A stretch of 64,000 bases of DNA from Fluviicola sp. (GTDB lineage: Bacteria; Bacteroidota; Bacteroidia; Flavobacteriales_D; Crocinitomicaceae). Under the pieces are notes generated by a model, which searched no databases, was not told the DNA's origin, and worked only from the letters and a program-made list of their open reading frames with translations. Where the stretch lies: positions 1,054,001 to 1,118,000 of the forward strand of contig NZ_JAQSWB010000001.1 of assembly GCF_029266855.1 (NCBI RefSeq). Reading direction: 5' to 3'. Within the stretch, counting starts at the first letter, position 1; every line of letters begins with the position of its first letter. Made by a program: the position numbers and the translations under genes. This document shows positions 17,241 to 24,798 of the stretch, piece by piece.

Positions 17241-18209
17241 TTATTTCAAGGAATCGCTGTTTCTTTCCAAACGAATATATTCTTCTTCACAATCGCGTAC
17301 ATCCTTCCCGGATCGCTTCGGAATATAGAGCACCTTTCTTTTTTGCTTCTTGCCAAAATGTCCTTTCCGCTTGTTTTTGGACGATTTAATGTTGGAAGTA
17401 ACCACGATCTCATCATACATTAAGGGAATAAACTCATTTCCCCTGTAATCAATGAACCCAAACTTCTGCTGGTCCATCACCAATGCATAACCGCAATACA
17501 GATCATTGAATTTCCCGATACTGTCGTATTGTTTTGACAATTTGAGATCTTCATATTGTGTCACTGCTTCCTCATCCGGTTTCTTATCAGTATATCCCAG
17601 TACCACTTCCGTTGGTTTTCCCGGAGGAACAAGCGAATCGACAGCTAAGGATAATAAGTGTTTGGCTGCCTGACCGGAATTGGCAATTCCTACTCTTTTC
17701 AGCGGATTTACAGCTTCATTCTTATGTATATTTGATTTGAAAGAAGTTGTATTCCGGGCCTGATCTTCTACCGTATTCCAATCAGAAGATTGAATAAGAG
17801 AACTTTTGTCTCCTGTTGGGGCCGGTTGATTGATGATCGTGTCGCGGATATCTGTTTCTTTCCGAACTTCTTCTGAATTTACCGCAACAGCCGGTGATTT
17901 CGATTCAGCTACTCCTGCGTCCTTTTTGTTTTGAACCAAATAAACAAGCCCAACAGTTGCTGCAGCTGCAACAAATACAGTGATCATAAACTGTTTAATC
18001 CGCAAGTTGCGCAGGTATGATTTTCCAGTCTGCTGTATAATTGTTCGCTGGGAAGCGCGTTTTGCCGCCGACTGAATAAGCTGATGCAGTTCCAGTTCTT
18101 CCCGCAACTCCGGGTTGACCTGTAATTCCTGTTCAAACGCCATTTTTCCTTCATCTGAAAGTTCGTTCTGCAAATAACGTTCTATTAGTTGATTCCAATT
18201 TGTTTCCAT
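17241..18209 (-). CDS. Probable anti-sigma factor with one WG repeat
   Basis: Translated 3 bases after the ECF sigma gene, so very likely its regulator. The N-terminal 60 residues (LIERYLQNELSDEGKMAF) resemble the cytosolic anti-sigma segment of Bacteroidota. One membrane helix follows at about 74-92 (FMITVFVAAAATVGLVYLV). The periplasmic part is low-complexity, then contains KFGFIDYRGNEFIPLMYDEI near 250-270, which fits a single WG beta-repeat, and a Lys-rich end with KNKRKGHFGKKQKRK. 322 residues. No FecR domain is visible, so the inducing signal is probably not TonB-linked. Confidence 0.68.
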   Translation of the reverse strand: METNWNQLIERYLQNELSDEGKMAFEQELQVNPELREELELHQLIQSAAKRASQRTIIQQTGKSYLRNLRIKQFMITVFVAAAATVGLVYLVQNKKDAGVAESKSPAVAVNSEEVRKETDIRDTIINQPAPTGDKSSLIQSSDWNTVEDQARNTTSFKSNIHKNEAVNPLKRVGIANSGQAAKHLLSLAVDSLVPPGKPTEVVLGYTDKKPDEEAVTQYEDLKLSKQYDSIGKFNDLYCGYALVMDQQKFGFIDYRGNEFIPLMYDEIVVTSNIKSSKNKRKGHFGKKQKRKVLYIPKRSGKDVRDCEEEYIRLERNSDSLK

Positions 18210-18212
18210 GTC

Positions 18213-18731
18213 TTATGCTTTCATTGGTTCAACCTGTAATTCTTTTTCTCCGATCATTTCCTTTGCTTTCTGCAGGCATCGGTATTTCTGTGCTTTTGCA
18301 ACTTTATCGTTCCGAAGTCCGATCTTTTTGGCAATATCCACCATGTTCCAACCAAGTCCATAAAACAGCTGCAACAGTTCCTGGCACTGAGCTCCCAATT
18401 TTTCCAATGTCGATTCCACTTCCCGAATTTTTAATTCTTTCTCGAACCAGGCATCCTCCGTTGCCTCCATATTCTCATGCAACTCTGTTGAAAGCTGTTT
18501 CTGTTCCTTCCGTGCCTGGTTATACCACAATAGTTTGCAGGTATTCCGGACATAGAAAAAAGGTTCAACGGTCAGTTCAAAATCTGATGATTCGCGTTTA
18601 CGTACGTAAATGAGCAGCGCTTCCTGGAAAATATCTTCCCCACTCACCGAATCGCAGCCCAAAGTCTTCAGGTAGCGGCGGATATCCGGCCATTTCCGGT
18701 AGAGCTGTTTTAATTCTTGCTGGATATTCAT
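18213..18731 (-). CDS. ECF-type RNA polymerase sigma factor
   Basis: A 172-residue sigma-70 family protein with region 2 (SGEDIFQEALLIYVRKR, near 30-46) and region 4 (ECQELLQLFYG-like QCQELLQLFYGLGWN then VDIAKKIGLRNDKVAKAQKY, near 112-145) as the DNA-binding helix-turn-helix. The ATG at 18731 is preferred to the TTG three codons upstream. Co-transcribed with the anti-sigma gene. Targets are unknown; the adjacent glycine-rich T9SS protein gene and the transglutaminase gene are candidates by position only. Confidence 0.87.
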   Translation of the reverse strand: MNIQQELKQLYRKWPDIRRYLKTLGCDSVSGEDIFQEALLIYVRKRESSDFELTVEPFFYVRNTCKLLWYNQARKEQKQLSTELHENMEATEDAWFEKELKIREVESTLEKLGAQCQELLQLFYGLGWNMVDIAKKIGLRNDKVAKAQKYRCLQKAKEMIGEKELQVEPMKA

Positions 18732-18789
18732 TTGGTCCAATTACGAAGGTGTTTTCATTCTAATGTTGGGAAAGTGAAAAGGTAAACAT

Positions 18790-18826
18790 TAATTCAATAA
18801 TTAATTACGAATACTGAATAGGGAAT
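18790..18826. repeat. AATTACGAAT-type intergenic repeat
   Basis: The words AATTCAATAATTAATTACG and AATACTGAATAGGGAAT resemble the repeats at 24660-24680 and 31777-31807. It lies between a terminator and the sigma gene. Confidence 0.35.
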
Positions 18827-18844
18827 ATCAAAACCACGGAAACA

Positions 18845-18870
18845 AAAAAGGCGGTCATGTTGACCGCCTT
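18845..18870 (-). terminator. Rho-independent terminator of the glycine-rich gene
   Basis: AAGGCGGTCA (18848-18857), loop TGT, TGACCGCCTT (18861-18870): a perfect 10-base-pair stem. On the minus strand it is followed by a T run and lies 18 bases after the stop at 18889. Confidence 0.88.
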
Positions 18871-18888
18871 CCCATTATTAAAAAGCAA

Positions 18889-20472
18889 TTATTCCTTTAC
18901 AAGCCTTAACTGTCTTACATTTAATCCTTGCATAATTTGAAGGATATAGACTCCTTTTAGCAATGAAGAAAAATCTTTGGTATTAATTTCCATACCCGAC
19001 CAGATAACCTGACCGACTGTGTTTATCAGTTCAAAGGTTTCATTTCCTGGAATATTTGACACCTGGATAGTTGATTTAAACGGATTTGGATACGCGTTTA
19101 CACCTGATAGTTCGTTATCATCAATTCCCAATGATGTGATTACTACACATGCAGAAGTATCAGTACATCCATTGGAAGTAATGATAACTGCGTAAGTTCC
19201 ATTCGTTGCAGGTGAATAATTTTGTCCTGTTTCATTGACAATTAAAGCGGAAGTAGTACAATCAATCCATTGATATGTACCAGTTTCAACAGCATGAATA
19301 ACAAAGCCCTGAACTGTTGTTGTAGCTGTAAACGTACAAACAACCACATTCACACAATTGGATGTATCCATACAACCATTCTCGTTAATAATTACCGCAT
19401 AATTACCCGTTTGGTCCGGAGTAAAACTCTGACTGGTAGCTCCTGCAATCGGGGTATTACCTGAGCAGTTTATCCACTGATAAGTTCCGGATTGAACTGC
19501 AGTAACAGTAGATCCATTAATAGTTGTAGTTGCCGTTAAGTTACATACTACCACATTTACACAATTAGAAGTATCAGAGCAGCTTCCGTTATTAACGATA
19601 ACTGCATAATTACCGGTTTGTGTTGGAGTAAAGCTCTGGCTGGTAGCTCCTGCAATCGGGGTATTACCTGAGCAGTTTATCCACTGGTATGTAGATCCTG
19701 CTTCATTAGCTGATATGGTAATCCCGTTTAAGGTAGTTGAATTATCAACTGTGCAAGCGACATAAGTAATAGTAACATAACCGCCTGTTCCGGTTCCCGG
19801 GCCACCACCATTACCATTACCACCACCACCGCCACCGCCGTAGTTTAAACCATTACCAGATGGATTGCTAACATTACATGAAGGATCGGTAAAACCTGCA
19901 CCTTTACCTCCATCACCACCTGGTGCTCCTCCGCCTGTACCAGCAGCTCCTCCGGGTGTTTGGCATTGTCCGGTCCATGCAATTGTATTACCTCCATTAC
20001 CTCCATTACTAACCAAACCGGCACCACCGCCACCGCCACCGCCGAAATAGGTCCAATAGCCGCCGCCGTTACCTCCGGTACGATTAATAGTACCACCTGA
20101 ACCACTGCCACCACTACCGCCACCGCCAATAGTAGGGTTACTTACACTGGTTCCATTGGCTCCACCAGTAGCACTAATCATCATGTCTACAGCCGAGGTT
20201 CCTCCGGCAGGTCCGCCTCCCGCCACTCCAACAGTTACTGTTAAAATCTGACCGGGGGTTACTGCATATGTTCCTTTCGCATAACCGCCGCCACCTCCAC
20301 CGCCACCTCCATTTCCGCCACCGGCGCCTCCTGCTCCAATGACTTCAATGTCTAAGGAGGTAACTCCTGCGGGAACATTAAATGTTGAACTATTGCTAAA
20401 ATTTACTGTTGTTTGTGAAAATGTCGTTCCACCAATTAGGATTAGTAGTAATGTGTTGAATAGTGTCTTCAT
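18889..20472 (-). CDS. Glycine-rich secreted protein with T9SS type A sorting domain
   Basis: A 527-residue cell-surface or released protein. A signal peptide (1-19, TTFSQ end) precedes a glycine-rich region at about 45-235 of the collagen/cell-wall-like Gly_rich type (runs of GGGGGG). Then come three similar repeats of about 65-70 residues, each with TYQW(I)N/DC, TGNYAV and C-x-DTSNC, as in Bacteroidota Ig-like/SprB-type repeats. The last 70 residues are a type A T9SS C-terminal domain: YPNPFKSTIQV, then FELINTVGQVIW, and a closing KGVYILQI...RQLRLVKE. The type IX system would export it and cleave this domain. Followed by its own terminator. Confidence 0.85.
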   Translation of the reverse strand: MKTLFNTLLLILIGGTTFSQTTVNFSNSSTFNVPAGVTSLDIEVIGAGGAGGGNGGGGGGGGGYAKGTYAVTPGQILTVTVGVAGGGPAGGTSAVDMMISATGGANGTSVSNPTIGGGGSGGSGSGGTINRTGGNGGGYWTYFGGGGGGGAGLVSNGGNGGNTIAWTGQCQTPGGAAGTGGGAPGGDGGKGAGFTDPSCNVSNPSGNGLNYGGGGGGGNGNGGGPGTGTGGYVTITYVACTVDNSTTLNGITISANEAGSTYQWINCSGNTPIAGATSQSFTPTQTGNYAVIVNNGSCSDTSNCVNVVVCNLTATTTINGSTVTAVQSGTYQWINCSGNTPIAGATSQSFTPDQTGNYAVIINENGCMDTSNCVNVVVCTFTATTTVQGFVIHAVETGTYQWIDCTTSALIVNETGQNYSPATNGTYAVIITSNGCTDTSACVVITSLGIDDNELSGVNAYPNPFKSTIQVSNIPGNETFELINTVGQVIWSGMEINTKDFSSLLKGVYILQIMQGLNVRQLRLVKE

Positions 20473-20757
20473 ATTAATTTACTTAAAATGTTGATGTGAG
20501 TTTAAATAATTACTTCGTAGTATAAAACCGTAATTTACATATAAAGTGACGAAAGTCAAAAAAAACATTTCCAATGCTCCGGTCTAAATTGTATCCATTA
20601 GCCATCTCTTTTAGAACAAAATCCTTGTGCAAAAACTCGATCTCCATTTGACTGACGAACATGACATTAAATGAAATTCTGCCAATAAATACTAAAAGCC
20701 CGCAATACCGCCACGGGATCACTAATTTAGATGATAAACTAATAGATCCCGTTGAGT

Positions 20758-21162
20758 ATGAAAGAAGTAGTTGTTGCGGTATCTGCCGGATTGATCATTA
20801 TTATAAATGGGATCATCGGGCATTACTATCCGCTGAGTGGAATTTTAGGAACACCCATTATTTTGGGAATTACTTCAGTTATCATCGTTATGGGAATGGG
20901 AAAGAAATCCCGAAGCATCCTGAAAAGTATCTTTTTGATCGTTTTCGCACTGTTCAATGATTTCCTGATCCGGCGTTATTCGGGCGGAATTCATGATAAT
21001 GAAAGTGCTGGCTTAATCACTTTATACCTGTTTTACGGATCTATTGTGAGTTACCTTGTTTTAATCCTGGGAACTTTCAGCAGTAATGACAAAGTTTGGA
21101 AGAAAGCCACTGCTTTGGTACTTTTTCCTTTGGTGATGGTTTTATATATGGGACTACGATAG
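20758..21162 (+). CDS. Small four-helix membrane protein, unknown function
   Basis: A 134-residue hydrophobic protein with helices at about 4-21, 27-45, 52-66, 82-103 and a last one near 115-132. The cytosolic loops contain GKKSRS and RRYSGGIHDNESAG. I do not recognise a family. ATG 20758 is used; an in-frame TTG lies two codons earlier. First of three unrelated small membrane proteins in a repeat-rich stretch. Confidence 0.6.
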   Translation: MKEVVVAVSAGLIIIINGIIGHYYPLSGILGTPIILGITSVIIVMGMGKKSRSILKSIFLIVFALFNDFLIRRYSGGIHDNESAGLITLYLFYGSIVSYLVLILGTFSSNDKVWKKATALVLFPLVMVLYMGLR

Positions 21163-21366
21163 TCTCATAGAAACCGGGAACAAAATTCAAAAGGAGATAA
21201 TTGAATGGGGAATCTGCTGTGATGAAACGAATTTACAGATTTGAGCATTTTCTTTTTGACATGATGGTTTTAGGATGTCAAGACCTGTAGGAGATTATTT
21301 TTTCATATTTGGGTTAAATAAAAGTTCCAATCCCCAATAAACTCGTTTGTTAAATCCTGAACAAAA

Positions 21367-21432
21367 GTCGCTTTATACTCGCTCTATAGTCGCTCTACTG
21401 TCACTCTATAGTCGCTTGATCTTCGCTTAAGG
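21367..21432 (+). repeat. Six tandem 11-base units GTCGCTCTATA
   Basis: Units are GTCGCTTTATA, CTCGCTCTATA, GTCGCTCTACT, GTCACTCTATA, GTCGCTTGATC and TTCGCTTAAGG; the first four differ from consensus at one or two positions and the last two decay. No stop-free frame crosses it with coding character. Confidence 0.75.
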
Positions 21433-21544
21433 GTCGAGAGAGGGAAAAAATGGAGATGCTTTGGGGTTTGAAGTAAGGAAAATAGTTTACACTAGTGAGA
21501 AGTGATATGAGGTTACGCAGAAGTTTTGGATAATGAGTTTCTCC

Positions 21545-21574
21545 CACGGAGGAGCACGGAGGAACACGGATTTT
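21545..21574 (+). repeat. Three tandem 10-base units CACGGAGGAA
   Basis: CACGGAGGAG, CACGGAGGAA and CACGGATTTT in a row, 46 bases before the next gene. This resembles word repeats seen in intergenic DNA of several phyla. Confidence 0.55.
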
Positions 21575-21619
21575 TAAAAAAAATAGTAGTTTAGCAGTTA
21601 ACTAACTTTTGAAGAAATC

Positions 21620-22051
21620 ATGAATTCTCCATCTAAAAACCCCTCAATTCTTAAGACTGCGCTTATTTCCGCGGGTTTTCTTTCGGTAATAAGTATTTTA
21701 TTTGATTTGGTAGCATCGTCCTTTACGTTTCATCATTTATTGCAATTAGATTATTTATTCTATAAGATAGGATTGGAAGCCTTGATCGCCTTCCTTGCTT
21801 CTGCCGGAACCGCGTTTGTGACTCCCAAACTTCCTGATTTTACTTTTGGAACAGTTATTATCAGAGTATTCACCTATTGCTCATTCTATATCGTTGGATT
21901 TTTACTTCTTTCTTTTGCGCTTTATCTTACGATAAGCGGCAGTCATTTAACATTTAACAAAACAAGTTTGGGTATTTTCTTAGGCGGGATTAAAGATTCG
22001 TTTGTTTTTATGGTTGTTTGGATGGTGTTGAAGTATCGGCAAACGACTTAA
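21620..22051 (+). CDS. Small four-helix membrane protein, unknown function
   Basis: A 143-residue hydrophobic protein with helices at about 14-32, 44-66, 78-105 and 118-137 and almost no soluble part. The layout (four helices, short loops) resembles DUF4199-like membrane proteins of Bacteroidota, but this is a guess. Its last codons and 3' flank (from 22032) are partly repeated at 22332 and beyond. Confidence 0.6.
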   Translation: MNSPSKNPSILKTALISAGFLSVISILFDLVASSFTFHHLLQLDYLFYKIGLEALIAFLASAGTAFVTPKLPDFTFGTVIIRVFTYCSFYIVGFLLLSFALYLTISGSHLTFNKTSLGIFLGGIKDSFVFMVVWMVLKYRQTT

Positions 22052-22502
22052 GGACGAAATAGGGTTCTTAGTCCGCAGATTACGCAAGAAGGCGCAGAGG
22101 TATTCAGAATACTATTTTTTAATTTTTATGTTCTTTGCCATTGCCGCAAAGAACCAAAGGGCTAGGCCTGTATTCGGAAATCTGAAAAGTACATGGCATT
22201 GCGCGAAAGCATTTAAAACTCACCGTCATACTGACGGCTCAAACAAGAAATGCTTTTTTTCGCTCCATTTATTCCTTTTCAACGATTTCCAGCATAAGGG
22301 CCAATTTTGAATCTGGCTTCGGAGGAACGAATCAGTATTCGGCAAACGACTTATGTATAAATATAAAATAGGGTTTGTAGTTCCCGCAGGATACAAAAGG
22401 CGCAAAAGTTTTCAGAAAAACACTAGTTTAGTATAACTATCTATTTTCATTGTTAAAATAATCAGATTTATTGACCTGCCTGAATTCAGTTAAAAAGGAT
22501 AA
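22052..22502. other. Gene-free stretch with duplicated segments
   Basis: Holds two copies of a segment beginning AGTAT(T)CGGCAAACGACTTA (22032 and 22334) and continuing to a CGCAGG/CGCAAAAG-type repeat (22073-22100 and 22383-22415). A 60-codon open frame at 22128-22310 has no coding character that I trust and lies in a sequence that looks like a decayed dispersed element. Confidence 0.5.
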
Positions 22503-22892
22503 ATGACAACTTACGAAATTATTATAGCCACCCTTATTTATTTTGTGACTCCAATCATAGGTATGCTTTATTTCGTGCATCTGAGGGATAAAATGATTAA
22601 AGCTCAGGTTAAAAATCCACCGGTCATCGAGTTATTATTGGTTTTCGCTATTTACGGTGTTCTTTTGATACTTATACTCACAACTCTTTTTTGGGAATGG
22701 TCCGCATTCGCTTCACTTGGAGTCATTTTCATCGTTTTCGTTGCACCAATTTTAATGGCTTTTATCTCTGTCCGTTTACAGATGAACAAATCTTCCACAA
22801 ATTATCACCTTGCTCTTCAAAAAGCTGCTTTGTATTATTTTCTGATTTTTCCGGTAAGTTTGTTCCTGTTGTTCTGGCTAGGTAAAAATTAA
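22503..22892 (+). CDS. Small membrane protein, unknown function
   Basis: A 129-residue protein with helices at about 5-24, 40-62, 66-87 and 103-124, and a cytosolic loop RDKMIKAQVKNPPVIE. No family recognised. It is flanked on both sides by copies of the CCCGCAGGATxCAAAAGGCGC repeat family. Confidence 0.55.
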   Translation: MTTYEIIIATLIYFVTPIIGMLYFVHLRDKMIKAQVKNPPVIELLLVFAIYGVLLILILTTLFWEWSAFASLGVIFIVFVAPILMAFISVRLQMNKSSTNYHLALQKAALYYFLIFPVSLFLLFWLGKN

Positions 22893-22924
22893 CTCGTAGA
22901 ACTATTTTACTTTTTTTTTAGAAA

Positions 22925-23034
22925 AAACAGGATTTATTGTTCCCGCAGGATGCAAAAGGCGCAGAAGTTTGACCATTTTATGTTGGTTTTTAAAAATCCA
23001 ATCAAGGGCCAATTTTGAATTTGGCTTCGGAGAT
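22925..23034. repeat. Third copy of CGCAGG repeat plus GGGCCAATTTTGAA element
   Basis: TTCCCGCAGGATGCAAAAGG at 22940-22959 repeats 22381-22400 almost exactly. The element at 23006-23034 (AAGGGCCAATTTTGAATTTG then GCTTCGGAG) repeats 22295-22323 with one change; the inner GCCAA...TTGGC can pair as a small hairpin. Confidence 0.6.
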
Positions 23035-23122
23035 GCTTCAATACTTTAAAAAATCACTAATTCTCACGAACATCTTTCCTGGTTCTTTGATTTTTGAGTA
23101 ATTTCAAAAAAAACACAGATTA

Positions 23123-24655
23123 ATGGACATTGTTGACAATATTGAACTCACCTATTTAAGTATTTCCGACTACGAAGCATTGAAAGAAGCGATGGTTGAA
23201 TCCTACGCGGGTTTGGCAAATCCATACTGGAACAGAAAGCAGATAGAGACGCTCATTAACCAGTTTCCCGACGGGCAGGTTGCTATTAAAGTCAACGGAC
23301 AAATAGCAGGCGTGGCACTTTCTATTATTGTTGACTCTTCGAAATACGAGCATTTGCACACCTACAAACAGATCACGGGAAATTATACTTTCAAGACACA
23401 CCGTCCTACCGGGAATATCCTGTACGGTATCGATGTGTTTATCAAAAAAGAATTCCGCGGTTTGCGCCTCGGCCGACGTTTATACGATTACCGCAAAGAA
23501 TTGTGCGAGAAACTGAATCTCAAAGGGATTGCATTCGGCGGACGCATTCCGAATTTTCATAAGTACGCGAAGCAGATGTCGCCGAAAGAATATATCGAAA
23601 AGGTAAAACGGAAAGAGATCCATGATCCGGTACTTGATTTCCAGATGTCGAATGATTTTCACCCTTCAAAGATCCTGAAGAATTACCTGGAAGGCGATGC
23701 ACATTCCAAAGATTATGCGGTCCTGCTGGAATGGGATAATTTATACTATGAAGTAAAAAATGAAGCTCCCAGTGCGATAAAAACCGTTGTTCGTTTGGGG
23801 CTTATCCAATGGCAAATGCGGCCCTACTCCAACCTGGACGACCTGATGCAGCAAGCCGAATACTTTATTGATGCCGTTTCTGGTTATCGATCGGATTTTG
23901 CCTTGTTCCCGGAGTTCTTTAATGCTCCTTTGATGGCTGAAGACAACCATTTATCGGAACCGCAGGCAATTCGTGAATTGGCAAAATATACTCATGAGGT
24001 GGTGCAGCAATTCTCGAAACTGGCAATCAGCTACAACATCAATATTATTACAGGGAGTATGCCCGAAATACAAAATGACCGACTTTACAATGTGGGCTAT
24101 TTGTGTCACCGTGACGGCAGAATTGAAAGCTTTGAGAAGATCCACGTAACCCCTGACGAAGCAAAAATCTGGGGAATGGAAGGCGGAAATCACCTGCAGG
24201 TATTTGATACGGATTGCGGGAAGATCGGGATCCTGATCTGCTACGATGTAGAATTCCCGGAACTCAGCCGCTTACTGGCAAATGAGGGGATGGACATTCT
24301 CTTTGTTCCTTTCCTGACAGATACACAAAACGGGTATTCGCGCGTGCGTCATTGTGCCCAGGCAAGAGCAATCGAAAACGAATGTTATGTGGCAATTGCC
24401 GGAAGTGTAGGAAACCTTCCGAACGTACACAACATGGATATTCAATATTCGCAATCCATGGTATTCACACCTTGTGATTTTGCTTTCCCTTCAAACGGAA
24501 TAAAGGCGGAAGCCACTCCAAACACGGAGATGATCCTGATCGCAGATGTGGATATTACCTTATTGCGCGAGCTGAACCAGTTCGGGTCCGTGAGAAACCT
24601 GAAAGACCGCAGAACCGATATTTATGATTTGAAGAAGAAGAAACGAAGGGAGTAA
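23123..24655 (+). CDS. GNAT acetyltransferase fused to a carbon-nitrogen hydrolase
   Basis: A 510-residue cytosolic fusion. Residues 1-205 are a GNAT domain, with the acyl-CoA loop in RGLRLGRRLYDYR. Residues from about 222 form a nitrilase-superfamily amidohydrolase with the full catalytic triad: E264 (FPEFFNAP), K339 (FEKIHVTP) and C373 (ILICYDVEFPE). B. subtilis YhcX has the same architecture and length. Likely substrates are an amide or N-acyl compound; which one is unknown. The gene stands alone. No signal peptide. Confidence 0.9.
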   Translation: MDIVDNIELTYLSISDYEALKEAMVESYAGLANPYWNRKQIETLINQFPDGQVAIKVNGQIAGVALSIIVDSSKYEHLHTYKQITGNYTFKTHRPTGNILYGIDVFIKKEFRGLRLGRRLYDYRKELCEKLNLKGIAFGGRIPNFHKYAKQMSPKEYIEKVKRKEIHDPVLDFQMSNDFHPSKILKNYLEGDAHSKDYAVLLEWDNLYYEVKNEAPSAIKTVVRLGLIQWQMRPYSNLDDLMQQAEYFIDAVSGYRSDFALFPEFFNAPLMAEDNHLSEPQAIRELAKYTHEVVQQFSKLAISYNINIITGSMPEIQNDRLYNVGYLCHRDGRIESFEKIHVTPDEAKIWGMEGGNHLQVFDTDCGKIGILICYDVEFPELSRLLANEGMDILFVPFLTDTQNGYSRVRHCAQARAIENECYVAIAGSVGNLPNVHNMDIQYSQSMVFTPCDFAFPSNGIKAEATPNTEMILIADVDITLLRELNQFGSVRNLKDRRTDIYDLKKKKRRE

Positions 24656-24659
24656 TGTT

Positions 24660-24680
24660 TTAATTACGAATTAGGAATAA
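24660..24680. repeat. AATTACGAATTAGGAAT intergenic repeat
   Basis: TAATTACGAATTAGGAATAA matches the words of the repeats at 18790-18826 and 31777-31807. Confidence 0.35.
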
Positions 24681-24684
24681 TCAT

Positions 24685-24692
24685 TATCTTTG
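24685..24692 (+). promoter_or_regulatory. Probable -7 element of the ABC-F gene
   Basis: TATCTTTG is an exact TAnnTTTG match. It predicts a start near 24697 and a leader of about 100 bases before the ATG at 24799. Confidence 0.5.
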
Positions 24693-24712
24693 CAATCAGA
24701 ATAAACACAGTC

Positions 24713-24797
24713 ATGTAAAATCAAATTTCTTTCTATAAATACAGGCGGCAAAACCGCTGAGTTGTTTGCCGTAATTCGTCACTCTCAAGAAAGAAAT
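24713..24797 (+). promoter_or_regulatory. Structured leader of the ABC-F gene (attenuator-like)
   Basis: The leader has a start-stop pair ATGTAA at 24713-24718. Then ATTTCTTTCT (24725-24734) pairs perfectly with AGAAAGAAAT (24788-24797), which ends one base before the ATG. Inside this, CGGCAAA (24746-24752) pairs with TTTGCCG (24765-24771), or alternatively GCGG (24745-24748) pairs with CCGC (24754-24757). The outer stem would bury the region the ribosome must enter. Many ABC-F genes are controlled by ribosome-dependent attenuation, so the same is plausible here. Confidence 0.5.
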
Positions 24798-24798
24798 C

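Larger units (their letters stand above)
21163..21619. other. Gene-free stretch with short tandem repeats
   Basis: No convincing reading frame. It contains six 11-base units (21367-21432) and three 10-base units (21545-21574); otherwise A/T-rich sequence. Confidence 0.6.

Noticed and set aside
19845-20129. Open frames inside the glycine-rich gene
   Set aside because: Glycine codon runs (GGN) leave other frames open by chance; the main frame has a signal peptide and a T9SS sorting domain.
21367-21432. CRISPR array
   Set aside because: The 11-base units are contiguous with no spacers and no cas genes are near.
22128-22310. Open frame of 60 codons downstream of a small membrane protein gene
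   Set aside because: It lies within repeat-like sequence, has biased composition (Lys, Phe, His) and no start context; it reads as a decayed dispersed element, not a gene.
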